Of a DNA stretch of 64,000 nt, positions 18,152-25,494 are shown piece after piece. A model generated the notes under the pieces. That model was not told the origin of the DNA. It made no database searches and worked only from the letters and a program-made list of their open reading frames with translations. The DNA is taken from positions 1 through 64,000 of the forward strand of contig NZ_JACJUQ010000008.1 in NCBI RefSeq assembly GCF_014235845.1, given 5' to 3'. The DNA comes from Pontivivens nitratireducens. Its GTDB lineage: Bacteria > Pseudomonadota > Alphaproteobacteria > Rhodobacterales > Rhodobacteraceae. The position numbers were made by a program, and so were the translations under genes. Every line of letters begins with the position of its first letter. The first letter of the stretch is position 1.

Positions 18152-19444
18152 TCAAGCAGGCAGCATCTGGCGACCGGCAACATAGACCTGCTCGACCGCG
18201 CGGTCGTCGCCCAGCATGATCGTGGCGAACAGCGCGTCCCAGATATCCACGGCCCGCGCGGCGCGTTGCGAGATGACAGGTGTAGAGGCAAGATCGAGCA
18301 CGGTGATGTCCGCTTCGCGACCTGCGGCCAGATTGCCGACCTTGTCACCGATGCGCAGCACGTTCGCAGACCCCTGGGTCGCCAGCCACAACAGCTCCGC
18401 CGCGTGCAGGCTGTCGCCGCGCAACTGGCCGACCTCATAGGCCGCCGCCATCGTGCGCAACATGGAAAAGCTGGAGCCGCCGCCGACATCCGTCGCCAGA
18501 CCGATGGGAATGCCCCGCGCGGCCAGCCCGCGCACGTCGCACAGGCCCGATCCGATGAAGGTGTTCGAGGTGGGGCAATGCGCAACGCCGGACCCCGTGG
18601 CGACCATCGCCTCGACCTCCCGCTGCGTCAGGTGGATCGCGTGACCCATCACAGCGCCGGGGCCGGCCAGGCCATGCGCCTCGTAGACGGACAGATAATC
18701 GGGATGATCGGGGAAAAGCTCCTTCATCCAGGCGATTTCCTCGCGCTGTTCGCTCAGATGGGTCTGCATCGCGCAGGTCGGGTTTTCCGCCCACAAAGTG
18801 CCTGCCGCCTCCAACTGCGCGGCGCTGGAGGTCGGGGCAAACCGGGGCGTCACGGCATAGCCCAGCCGGTCCACGCCGTGCCATTTCTCCAACAGTGCCC
18901 TGGACTGATCGTAGCCACTTTGCGCGTCGTCACGCAGCCCCTCGGGCGCGTTGCGGTCCATCATGACCTTGCCGCCGATCATCCGCATCCCGCGCGCCTG
19001 CGCCGCGGCGAAATACGCCTCCACACTCTGGGGATGGATGGTGCAGAAACTGGCGGCGCTGGTGATGCCGTTCGCCAGCGAGAAATCAAAATACAGTTCC
19101 GCCATCTGCTGCGCATGACCCGGATCGTCGAAGCGCATTTCCTCGGGGAAGGTATAGGTCTGCAACCAGTCGATCAGCCGCTTGCCCCAACTCGCGATGA
19201 TGCCGGTCTGGGAGTAGTGAACATGTGCATCCACGAATCCCGCGATCAGCAGGGAATTGCCATGATCGATCAAGGTGCAATCACCGTAGCGTCCTCGCAA
19301 ATCCGCCGCCGGCCCGACCTCCAGCACGAAGCCGTCACGCATGGCCACCGCGCCGCGGCTCAGATGGCGGGCAGCCTTCAGCCCGGCGGCGAAGGGATCA
19401 TTGTCAAAACTCAGGGTCTGGCCCAGAAGGAGGGTGGTGGCCAT
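18152..19444 (-). CDS. guaD: Guanine deaminase
   Basis: 430 residues of the amidohydrolase superfamily. Zinc-binding HVHYSQTG is at about residue 72, followed by an TFPEEMRF loop typical of guanine deaminases. Further ligands are in MQTHLSEQREE and GHAIHLTQRE, and the catalytic Asp in GLATDVGGGSSFSM. It hydrolyses guanine to xanthine in purine catabolism. No xanthine dehydrogenase genes are adjacent (the cox-like pair at 6.3-7.7 kb is distant). Same strand as gatC-gatA, but functional linkage is not expected. Confidence 0.94.
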   Translation of the reverse strand: MATTLLLGQTLSFDNDPFAAGLKAARHLSRGAVAMRDGFVLEVGPAADLRGRYGDCTLIDHGNSLLIAGFVDAHVHYSQTGIIASWGKRLIDWLQTYTFPEEMRFDDPGHAQQMAELYFDFSLANGITSAASFCTIHPQSVEAYFAAAQARGMRMIGGKVMMDRNAPEGLRDDAQSGYDQSRALLEKWHGVDRLGYAVTPRFAPTSSAAQLEAAGTLWAENPTCAMQTHLSEQREEIAWMKELFPDHPDYLSVYEAHGLAGPGAVMGHAIHLTQREVEAMVATGSGVAHCPTSNTFIGSGLCDVRGLAARGIPIGLATDVGGGSSFSMLRTMAAAYEVGQLRGDSLHAAELLWLATQGSANVLRIGDKVGNLAAGREADITVLDLASTPVISQRAARAVDIWDALFATIMLGDDRAVEQVYVAGRQMLPA

Positions 19445-19577
19445 TGGCGTCGTCCATTCTCAGTATGCTAGCCTTAGATAGGCCAGTTTCACGATGAAGT
19501 CCCGCCTTCGCTTCACCGACATGCGTGCTGCCGCGCGGATCACCTCATCCCTGACCCGTGCAAGAGACCCGCACAGC

Positions 19578-19607
19578 AAAAAGGGGCGCCGCGCCGACAC
19601 CCCCTTT
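19578..19607 (-). terminator. Rho-independent terminator of the cold-shock gene
   Basis: Read on the minus strand, a GAAAGGGG ... CCCCTTTTTT hairpin with a GC-rich interior ends in a T6 tract about 60 bases after the csp stop codon. Confidence 0.8.
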
Positions 19608-19634
19608 CAGTTCGCGTGACTCAGTTCGCGTGAC
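19607..19634. repeat. Tandem 14-bp repeat between csp and its terminator
   Basis: TCAGTTCGCGTGAC occurs twice with no gap (19607-19620, 19621-19634). It lies in the 3' untranslated region of the cold-shock gene, just before the terminator hairpin in the direction of transcription. Probably a small replication-slippage duplication. Confidence 0.8.
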
Positions 19635-19643
19635 GTGCCGCGT

Positions 19644-19847
19644 TCAGACGACCAGATCGCCCGCGCTCTTGCGCCCATCACGCCCGTCGATCAATTCGTA
19701 TTCAATCGGCTGATTGTCCTGAAGCGACTGTAGCCCCGCTTGTTGCACTGCGGAAATGTGGACGAAGATGTCCTTCCCTCCGTCATCCGGTTGGATGAAT
19801 CCATAACCCTTTTCAGAGTTGAACCACTTGACGATACCTTTGGCCAT
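19644..19847 (-). CDS. Cold-shock domain protein
   Basis: 67 residues, a single cold-shock domain. RNP1 is KGYGFIQPDD and RNP2 is DIFVHISAV, preceded by the canonical MAKGIVKWFNSEKG start. Such proteins bind single-stranded nucleic acid and melt mRNA structure. The start at 19847 follows AGGAC; the longer open frame to 19898 is not part of the family. The leader up to the divergent terC gene is about 240 bases, long enough for a structured cold-shock 5' UTR, though no specific element could be identified. Confidence 0.95.
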   Translation of the reverse strand: MAKGIVKWFNSEKGYGFIQPDDGGKDIFVHISAVQQAGLQSLQDNQPIEYELIDGRDGRKSAGDLVV

Positions 19848-20091
19848 TGCTGACGGTCCTTGAGTAGTATGGAGGAGCAACGCGCCCCGCCTTCGCAAAC
19901 CCTATCAACCGCCCCGGCCCGTCATCGACGTGCTGAATAGTCTTCAGGGTTGTCCGAATGTAGCGGAAAATGGCCCTTCGTTCAACGCGGAGGCTTAAAT
20001 CCCCTATAGAAAATTTCTGCCAACCGATGAAATCTGAAAAAAACACACAGGTTGAAACTATACCTATCAATCTCAGCGCAAAGGGAGCGTC
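19848..20091. other. Divergent intergenic region between csp and the TerC gene
   Basis: 244 bases with no open frame of interest. It holds AAGGGAG as ribosome binding site for the TerC gene (20080s) and AGGAC for csp. AT-rich patches at about 19997-20045 (including AGAAAATTTCT and an A-run) stand out against the GC-rich surroundings and probably contain the promoters. No clear -35/-10 pair could be fixed. Confidence 0.5.
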
Positions 20092-20916
20092 ATGGACCTG
20101 CTCACACTCGAAAACCTCGGCACCCTGGTGATGCTGATCTTCCTTCAGGCCGTGCTCGGCTTTGACAACCTGCTCTATATCTCCATCGAGTCGCAGCGAG
20201 CGCCGATCGCGGATCAGGCCCGCGTGCGCCGCTGGGGCATTCTGATCGCCATCGCGCTGCGAATCATATTGCTGTTCGTGATGATCCAGCTGCTGCAAGT
20301 GCTGTCGCAGACATTGTTCACGCTGGATTTCGAGGGGATCATCACGGGTGAGTTCACCTTCGCGACCCTGGTGTTCCTGTTCGGCGGGGGCTTCATCATG
20401 TACACGGCGGTCAAGGAAATCGCCCACCTGCTGGCCGTCGATCATCTTGGTGCCGGTGTGGACCAGAAAAAACGCAAGTCGGCGGCCTCCGTCATTGCGT
20501 TGATCGTGTTCATGAACCTGATCTTCAGCTTCGACTCGATCCTGTCGGCCATCGCCATCACGACGATCTTTCCCATTCTCGCCATCGCGATCCTGTTGTC
20601 AGGTGTGGGCATGCTGCTGCTCGCCGACAAGGTGTCCGAGTTCATCGAGCGTAACCGCATGTACGAGGTTCTGGGCCTTATGGTCCTGCTGATCGTCGGC
20701 GTCGTCCTGCTTGGCGAAGGCGGGCATCAGGCGCATATGAAGCTCTTGGGCTACGAGGTCATCGCAATGTCGAAATCCACCTTCTATTTCTCGATCGTGG
20801 TGCTGTTCATCGTCCAGATCCTGCAAACCGGATACCGGCGCAAGCTCGACACCGTGCGCAAGCATCGTGCGGCTCAGGTAGGCCCCGAGGCGAAACCTCT
20901 TGGCGCAGTGGAGTAG
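20092..20916 (+). CDS. TerC family integral membrane protein heading the Ter-like cluster
   Basis: 274 residues with seven or more membrane helices. The family's two signature helices are FLQAVLGFDNLLYISIES (about 18-35) and VFMNLIFSFDSILSAIAI (about 140-157). The cytosolic loop between them has AVKEIAHLLAVDHLG, and the C-terminus is a basic, soluble tail. AGGGAG precedes the ATG. The gene starts a same-strand run with a 30-residue peptide, XpaC-like, TelA, SPFH and zinc-ribbon genes. TerC plus TelA is a recurrent pairing in tellurite/toxic-anion and envelope stress systems. It is only distantly similar to the TerC at 11140. Confidence 0.9.
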   Translation: MDLLTLENLGTLVMLIFLQAVLGFDNLLYISIESQRAPIADQARVRRWGILIAIALRIILLFVMIQLLQVLSQTLFTLDFEGIITGEFTFATLVFLFGGGFIMYTAVKEIAHLLAVDHLGAGVDQKKRKSAASVIALIVFMNLIFSFDSILSAIAITTIFPILAIAILLSGVGMLLLADKVSEFIERNRMYEVLGLMVLLIVGVVLLGEGGHQAHMKLLGYEVIAMSKSTFYFSIVVLFIVQILQTGYRRKLDTVRKHRAAQVGPEAKPLGAVE

Positions 20917-20973
20917 CGAACCGGCGGTGGAGCACTTATACTAGGAACGACGCGAACGAAGCAGGAGCGACAG

Positions 20974-21066
20974 ATGGAACGACGCAATATCCGGCGCGTG
21001 GCGACAGCGGTGCTGATCGTCATCCTGGTCGTCGTCGCATTTCAGGCGTCCGGAGGCCCCTCCTGA
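20974..21066 (+). CDS. 30-residue single-pass membrane peptide coupled to the XpaC-like gene
   Basis: ATG at 20974 is preceded by a good AGGAG (seven bases away). The 30 codons end at TGA 21064-21066, whose last base starts the next ATG (TGATG), a classic reinitiation arrangement. The peptide has a basic head (MERRNIRRVA) and one hydrophobic helix (about residues 10-23, TAVLIVILVVVAF), then a short QASGGPS tail. It resembles single-pass micropeptides that modulate membrane complexes. Support is from the ribosome binding site, coupling and hydrophobic pattern; I know no homologue. Confidence 0.6.
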   Translation: MERRNIRRVATAVLIVILVVVAFQASGGPS

Positions 21067-21977
21067 TGGCCCGCCGCTATGGGGGTGATTTCAGTCCCGG
21101 TGGCGCCGGGGGACCACGCGACAGTTCCAGACGACCGCCCCTGTCGGGGGTTCCCGTGCGCCGGTGGACGGCGCGCCTGACGCTGGTGTCGGTCGCGGCG
21201 TTTCCCATGCTGATCGCGGGCATTCTGGAACTGGGCTCAGGCAATCCGCTGCGGGCATTGGGTGAACTGGGGGCCTTTGCCGGTATGGCCTCCGGTGTCT
21301 GGCTGACGCGGGAGGGGTTGAAGGCCGAGGACGCCTTCGCCGCCCGCACCGTGGCGCACCCCCCCCGCGCCCCGCGCAAGATCGCGGGCGCGGTCGCAAT
21401 GGGCATCGGCGTGACGCTGGGTGCCGCCGTAGGTTGGGATCTGGGGCTGACCCAGGGTGCCCTCTACGGTGCACTCGCCACTGCTGCGCACCTGACGGCC
21501 TTCGGCCTCGACCCGTTGCGCGCCAAGGGGCTGGCCGAACATTCCGATTTCGACCGGGACCGTGTCGCAGGTGCGGTGGACAAGGCCGAAACCCTGCTGG
21601 CTGATCTGATCGCACAGGCGGGGCGTGTTCGCGACCGCACCGTCACCGCACGGGTCGAAAGCTTCGCCGCCGCCGCCCGCGACATGTTCCGCCGGATCGA
21701 GGCGGACCCGCGCGATCTGGCCGGTGCGCGCCGCTACCTCGGCGTCTATCTGTCCGGCGCGCGCGATGCGACGGCCCAGTTCGCGGACCTGTGGGCCCGC
21801 ACCCCCGACACCACCGCACGTGAGGATTACCTCGCCCTGCTCGACGACCTCGAACTGCAATTCGAGGCCAAGAGCGCGACCCTGATCGAAAATGACCGCT
21901 CTGCCCTCGACATCGAAATCGACGTTCTGCGCGACCGACTGAAACAAGAGGGCGTCCGCCCTCGAAAGATGGAGTGA
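21066..21977 (+). CDS. XpaC-like (5-bromo-4-chloroindolyl phosphate hydrolysis family) membrane protein
   Basis: 303 residues. A Gly/Arg/Pro-rich N-terminus (about 1-33) is followed by four hydrophobic segments (about 35-55, 58-78, 100-122, 128-145). The cytosolic C-terminal half is helical and rich in D/E/R/A (about 155-303: repeated KAETLLADLIAQ, ARRYLGVYLSGARDAT, LLDDLELQFEAKSATL). This matches XpaC-family proteins, which are regularly encoded beside TelA in firmicutes and proteobacteria. It lies 3 bases upstream of telA, so co-translation of a complex is likely. Enzymatic activity is doubtful despite the family name. Confidence 0.72.
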   Translation: MARRYGGDFSPGGAGGPRDSSRRPPLSGVPVRRWTARLTLVSVAAFPMLIAGILELGSGNPLRALGELGAFAGMASGVWLTREGLKAEDAFAARTVAHPPRAPRKIAGAVAMGIGVTLGAAVGWDLGLTQGALYGALATAAHLTAFGLDPLRAKGLAEHSDFDRDRVAGAVDKAETLLADLIAQAGRVRDRTVTARVESFAAAARDMFRRIEADPRDLAGARRYLGVYLSGARDATAQFADLWARTPDTTAREDYLALLDDLELQFEAKSATLIENDRSALDIEIDVLRDRLKQEGVRPRKME

Positions 21978-21980
21978 CCC

Positions 21981-23162
21981 ATGCCGTCCGAAACCACGAG
22001 AGCCAAAGCCCAGACCACCATACAGGAGGCGGAGATCGTCACGGCAACCCTGCTGCCCGAACCCAAATCCGACCTTCCCGTCCCTGGCGGTGCGCTTGAC
22101 GTGCCACAGCAGGAGATCGACCGCCGCGTTGCCGAACTGGATATGAGCGACACCCAATCGATCATCCGCTTTGGTTCCGGCGCGCAGGCCGAACTGCAAC
22201 AGATCAGCCAGCAGATGCTGGCCGGCGTGCGCAACAAGGATATCGGCCCTGCGGGCAATTCGCTGCGCGACATGGTTTCCTCGCTGCGCGGATTTTCCGC
22301 CGCCGAACTGGATCCCAGCGCTGAACGGTCCTGGTGGCAAAAGCTGACAGGCCGCGCCGCGCCGCTGGCGAATTTCACCGCCAAGTTCGAGGAGGTTCAG
22401 GGCCAGATCGACCGCATCACCGATGAGTTGCTGGAGCATGAGCACGCCTTGCTCAAGGATATCAAATCGCTCGACCTGCTCTACGAGAAAACGCTGGATT
22501 TCTACGATGAGCTGGCGCTCTACATCGCCGCCGGTGAAGCAAAGATCGCTGATCTGGATGCAAACGACATCCCCGCCAAGGTGGCGCAGGTCGATGCCGC
22601 GCCCGAGGATCAGGGCGTGATGAAGGCACAGGAACTGCGCGACCTGCGCGCCGCCCGCGACGATCTGGAACGCCGGGTACACGATCTGAAATTGACCCGT
22701 CAGGTCACGATGCAGTCCTTGCCCTCCATCCGGCTGGTGCAGGAAAACGACAAATCCCTCGTGACCAAGATCAACTCGACCCTCGTGAACACTGTGCCGC
22801 TGTGGGAAAACCAGCTGGCGCAGGGCATCGCCGTCCACCGCAGCCGTGAGGCGGCGCATGTCGTGCGCGACGCCAACGACCTGACCAACGATCTGCTACG
22901 CCAGAACGCCGAGAACCTGCAAACCGCCAACCGCGAAATCCGCACGGAAATGGAACGTGGCGTCTTCGACATCGAAGCGGTGAAGGAGGCCAACCAGCGT
23001 CTGATCGACACCATTCAGGAAAGCCTGCAAATCGCGGATGAGGGCAAGGCCAAGCGCGCCGCAGCGGAGGCCGAGCTTCAGACGATGGAACAGCAGCTCA
23101 AGGAAACTCTGGCCAGCGCCAAGGCGCAGAACGTGGCGACCCCCACGGGCGACCAGATCTGA
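21981..23162 (+). CDS. TelA / toxic anion resistance family protein
   Basis: 393 residues, soluble and almost wholly alpha-helical, with long coiled-coil stretches (about 125-240 and 290-380). Family landmarks are the SIIRFGSGAQAELQQISQQM block, NSLRDMVSSLRGFS, the LLEHEHALLKDIKSLDLLYEKTL region (seen here in two parts), and VTMQSLPSIRLVQENDKSLVTKI. TelA proteins give tellurite or antimicrobial tolerance in plasmid and chromosomal systems by an unknown mechanism. Ribosome binding site GGAG lies in the end of the XpaC gene. A hairpin separates it from the SPFH gene. Confidence 0.9.
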   Translation: MPSETTRAKAQTTIQEAEIVTATLLPEPKSDLPVPGGALDVPQQEIDRRVAELDMSDTQSIIRFGSGAQAELQQISQQMLAGVRNKDIGPAGNSLRDMVSSLRGFSAAELDPSAERSWWQKLTGRAAPLANFTAKFEEVQGQIDRITDELLEHEHALLKDIKSLDLLYEKTLDFYDELALYIAAGEAKIADLDANDIPAKVAQVDAAPEDQGVMKAQELRDLRAARDDLERRVHDLKLTRQVTMQSLPSIRLVQENDKSLVTKINSTLVNTVPLWENQLAQGIAVHRSREAAHVVRDANDLTNDLLRQNAENLQTANREIRTEMERGVFDIEAVKEANQRLIDTIQESLQIADEGKAKRAAAEAELQTMEQQLKETLASAKAQNVATPTGDQI

Positions 23163-23176
23163 GAACGCGCGAAGCC

Positions 23177-23214
23177 CCTCCCCCCTGACGGGGGAGGTTT
23201 GCCCGCTTCGGCAA
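23177..23214 (+). promoter_or_regulatory. Two hairpins between telA and the SPFH gene, the second touching its ribosome binding site
   Basis: CCTCCCCC (23177-23184) pairs perfectly with GGGGGAGG (23190-23197) over a 5-base loop and is followed by TTT. A second small stem, TTGCC (23199-23203) with GGCAA (23210-23214), ends in the AAGGAG that serves the SPFH start at 23225. The pair could set the relative expression of SPFH versus TelA by partial termination, RNA stability or ribosome access. Function is inferred. Confidence 0.5.
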
Positions 23215-23224
23215 GGAGATACAC

Positions 23225-24328
23225 ATGCCCATTTTCGACTTCCTGCGCGGTGAGTTCATCGACGTCATCCACTGGACGGAGGACAATCGCGACAAGATGG
23301 TCCAGCGGTTCGAGCGTGAGGGCCACGCCATCAAATACGGTGCCAAGCTGACCGTGCGTGAGGGACAGGCCGCCGTCTTCGTGCACGAAGGTCAGATCGC
23401 CGATGTGTTCGCGCCGGGCCTCTATATGCTCGAAACGAACAACATGCCGATCATGACGACGCTTCAGCACTGGGACCATGGGTTCCAGTCGCCGTTCAAG
23501 TCCGAGATCTACTACGTCGCCACCACCCGGTTCACCGACCTGAAATGGGGCACGAAGAACCCGATCATGTGCCGCGACCCGGAATTCGGTCCGGTGCGCC
23601 TGCGGGCCTTCGGCACCTACACGATCCGCATCACCGATCCCGCGAGGTTCATTCAGGAGATCGTGGGCACCGATGGAGAGTTCACCACGGCGGAGATCAC
23701 CTATCAGCTTCGCAATATCATCGTGTCGCGGTTCTCCTCCGCCATTGCGGGTTCGGGCATTCCGGTGCTCGACATGGCCGCGAATACCGAGGATCTGGCC
23801 AAGTTCGTCGCGGCCAAGATCGCGCCCGAAATCGCGGAGTACGGCATCGAGGTGCCGCTCCTGATGATCGAGAACATCTCCCTCCCCGCCGCGGTGGAGG
23901 AGGCGATGGACCGTCGCACCTCGATGGGTGTCGTCGGTGATCTGGGCCGCTATACGCAGTTTCAGGCAGCCGAAGCGATGGCCGAGGCCGCCAAGAATCC
24001 CGGTGGCGGCATGGGCGCCGGTCTGGGCATGGGAATGGGCATGGCCATGGCGCAGAACGGCCCATGGGGCAGCGCCCCCGCCGCCGCGCAGGCCGCACCA
24101 CCCCCGCCACCCCCGGTCGAGCATGTGTGGCATATCGCCGAAAACGGCCAGACTCATGGGCCCTATTCGAAGGCGCGATTGGGCCGCATGGCGCATGAGG
24201 GCGGACTGACCCGCGATACGCTGGTCTGGACCGCAGGGGCCGCAGGCTGGACCAAGGCGGGTGACATTCAGGAGCTTGCCCAGCTCTTTACCGTCATGCC
24301 CCCACCGCCGCCACCGCCGGGCGCATGA
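23225..24328 (+). CDS. SPFH-domain protein with C-terminal GYF_2 domain
   Basis: 367 residues. Residues about 1-285 form an SPFH/virion-core-like (YdjI type) domain: an N-terminal FDFLRGEFIDVIHW amphipathic anchor, EGQAAVFVHEGQIADVFAPG, and FGTYTIRITDPARFIQE. A Gly/Met-rich linker (MGAGLGMGMGMAMAQ) and a Pro-rich stretch lead to a GYF_2 domain (about 307-355: VWHIAENGQTHGPYS and LVWTAGAAGWTKAGDI). The protein ends in PPPPPPPGA, a possible ligand for another GYF domain. SPFH proteins scaffold membrane microdomains; GYF_2 binds proline-rich peptides. AGGAG precedes the ATG. Confidence 0.85.
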   Translation: MPIFDFLRGEFIDVIHWTEDNRDKMVQRFEREGHAIKYGAKLTVREGQAAVFVHEGQIADVFAPGLYMLETNNMPIMTTLQHWDHGFQSPFKSEIYYVATTRFTDLKWGTKNPIMCRDPEFGPVRLRAFGTYTIRITDPARFIQEIVGTDGEFTTAEITYQLRNIIVSRFSSAIAGSGIPVLDMAANTEDLAKFVAAKIAPEIAEYGIEVPLLMIENISLPAAVEEAMDRRTSMGVVGDLGRYTQFQAAEAMAEAAKNPGGGMGAGLGMGMGMAMAQNGPWGSAPAAAQAAPPPPPPVEHVWHIAENGQTHGPYSKARLGRMAHEGGLTRDTLVWTAGAAGWTKAGDIQELAQLFTVMPPPPPPPGA

Positions 24329-24331
24329 TCC

Positions 24332-25408
24332 ATGGGTAAGATCGAAACGCACCGCTTCCCGTGCGGAACGTGCGGCTCCGACCTGCGCTTCGCCCCCGGT
24401 GAGCGTTTGCTGCGCTGCGATCATTGTGGTGCCACGGAACCGATGCCCGCCGCCTCCCCCTGGGATCGCAGCGCGGTGGCGGAGCTGGACCTGCGCTCCG
24501 CCGTCGAGGATACGCTGCCCGAGGCGCAGATGGAGGAGACGCGCGTCGTCCAGTGTTCCTCCTGCGGGGCGCAGGTGGAATTCGACCCGAACGAGCACGC
24601 CGCCGAATGCCCCTTCTGCGCGACGCCCATCGTGACCGATACCGGCATCAACCGACACATCAAGCCACGCGGCATCCTGCCCTTCGACATCGATCAGGCC
24701 GGCGGACGCGATGCGATGCGCAAATGGATGCGCGGGTTGTGGTTTGCCCCCAACGCGCTCAAGAAATACGCCCGTTCGGATCAGAAGCTTCAAGGCATCT
24801 ACCTGCCCTACTGGACCTTCGACGCGCAATCCCAGACGGAATATCGCGGTCAGCGCGGCACCCGGCATTCGCGCACAGTCGGATCGGGTAAGAACCGCCG
24901 CACCGTGTCCGAGATTCGCTGGCGGCGCAAAAGCGGTCGCATCTCCCACTTTTTCAACGACGTCCTCGTGACAGGATCACGTACCCTGCCCGAGGATCAG
25001 GTGCGGAAGGTCTCGCATTTCGATCTGGCCGTGCTGGAGCCCTACCGCCCGCAATTCCTCGCCGGTTTCCGGGCGGAGGCCTATTCCATCGACGTGATGG
25101 AGGCGAAAAACCTCGCCCACGCCATGATGGAGGAGGAGACCAGGCAGCTGATCAAAAGGGATATCGGCGGCGACGCACAGCGGATCGACGACATGCGCAT
25201 GGCCCTCAGCGACATGACGTACAAGCACATCCTCGTCCCTGTCTGGATCGCCGCCTACAGGTTTCGTGGCAAGAGCTATCGCTTCGTGGTGAACGCCCGG
25301 ACCGGCGCCGTCGCGGGGGAACGCCCCTGGTCGCCGGTCAAGATCGCCTTCGCGGTCATTCTGGGCCTCATCGCGGCCGCCGTGATCGCATATTTCACCC
25401 AACGCTGA
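24332..25408 (+). CDS. Double zinc-ribbon, C-terminal membrane-anchored protein
   Basis: 358 residues. Four CxxC knuckles at the N-terminus (PCGTCG, RCDHCG, QCSSCG, ECPFCA; residues about 10-95) make two zinc ribbons. A conserved central domain follows with GIYLPYWTFDAQSQTEY, FFNDVLVTGSRTL and FLAGFRAEAYSIDVMEA. One membrane helix (about 335-353) is followed by TQR. Proteins of this build are often annotated as primosomal-helicase-like zinc-ribbon proteins and co-occur with SPFH/YdjI proteins; the role is unknown. It follows the SPFH stop by 3 bases and closes the cluster. Confidence 0.78.
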   Translation: MGKIETHRFPCGTCGSDLRFAPGERLLRCDHCGATEPMPAASPWDRSAVAELDLRSAVEDTLPEAQMEETRVVQCSSCGAQVEFDPNEHAAECPFCATPIVTDTGINRHIKPRGILPFDIDQAGGRDAMRKWMRGLWFAPNALKKYARSDQKLQGIYLPYWTFDAQSQTEYRGQRGTRHSRTVGSGKNRRTVSEIRWRRKSGRISHFFNDVLVTGSRTLPEDQVRKVSHFDLAVLEPYRPQFLAGFRAEAYSIDVMEAKNLAHAMMEEETRQLIKRDIGGDAQRIDDMRMALSDMTYKHILVPVWIAAYRFRGKSYRFVVNARTGAVAGERPWSPVKIAFAVILGLIAAAVIAYFTQR

Positions 25409-25441
25409 TTGCACCACCTAAACGAAAGCCGGCTAAACGAG

Positions 25442-25474
25442 GAAGGGGCGCGACCATCAGGTCACCCCCCTTTC
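25442..25474. terminator. Bidirectional hairpin between the zinc-ribbon gene and the giant surface-protein gene
   Basis: GAAGGGG (25442-25448) pairs with CCCCTTTC (25467-25474), with an inner GACC/GGTC stem. It sits between two convergent stop codons. Only short T tracts are present, so termination strength is uncertain. Confidence 0.6.
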
Positions 25475-25494
25475 TGTTCGTCAGGCCGATCCGA

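Noticed and set aside
16726-18219. Plus-strand frame of 497 codons opposite gatA-gatC
   Set aside because: Antisense shadow; it spans two well-defined minus-strand genes.
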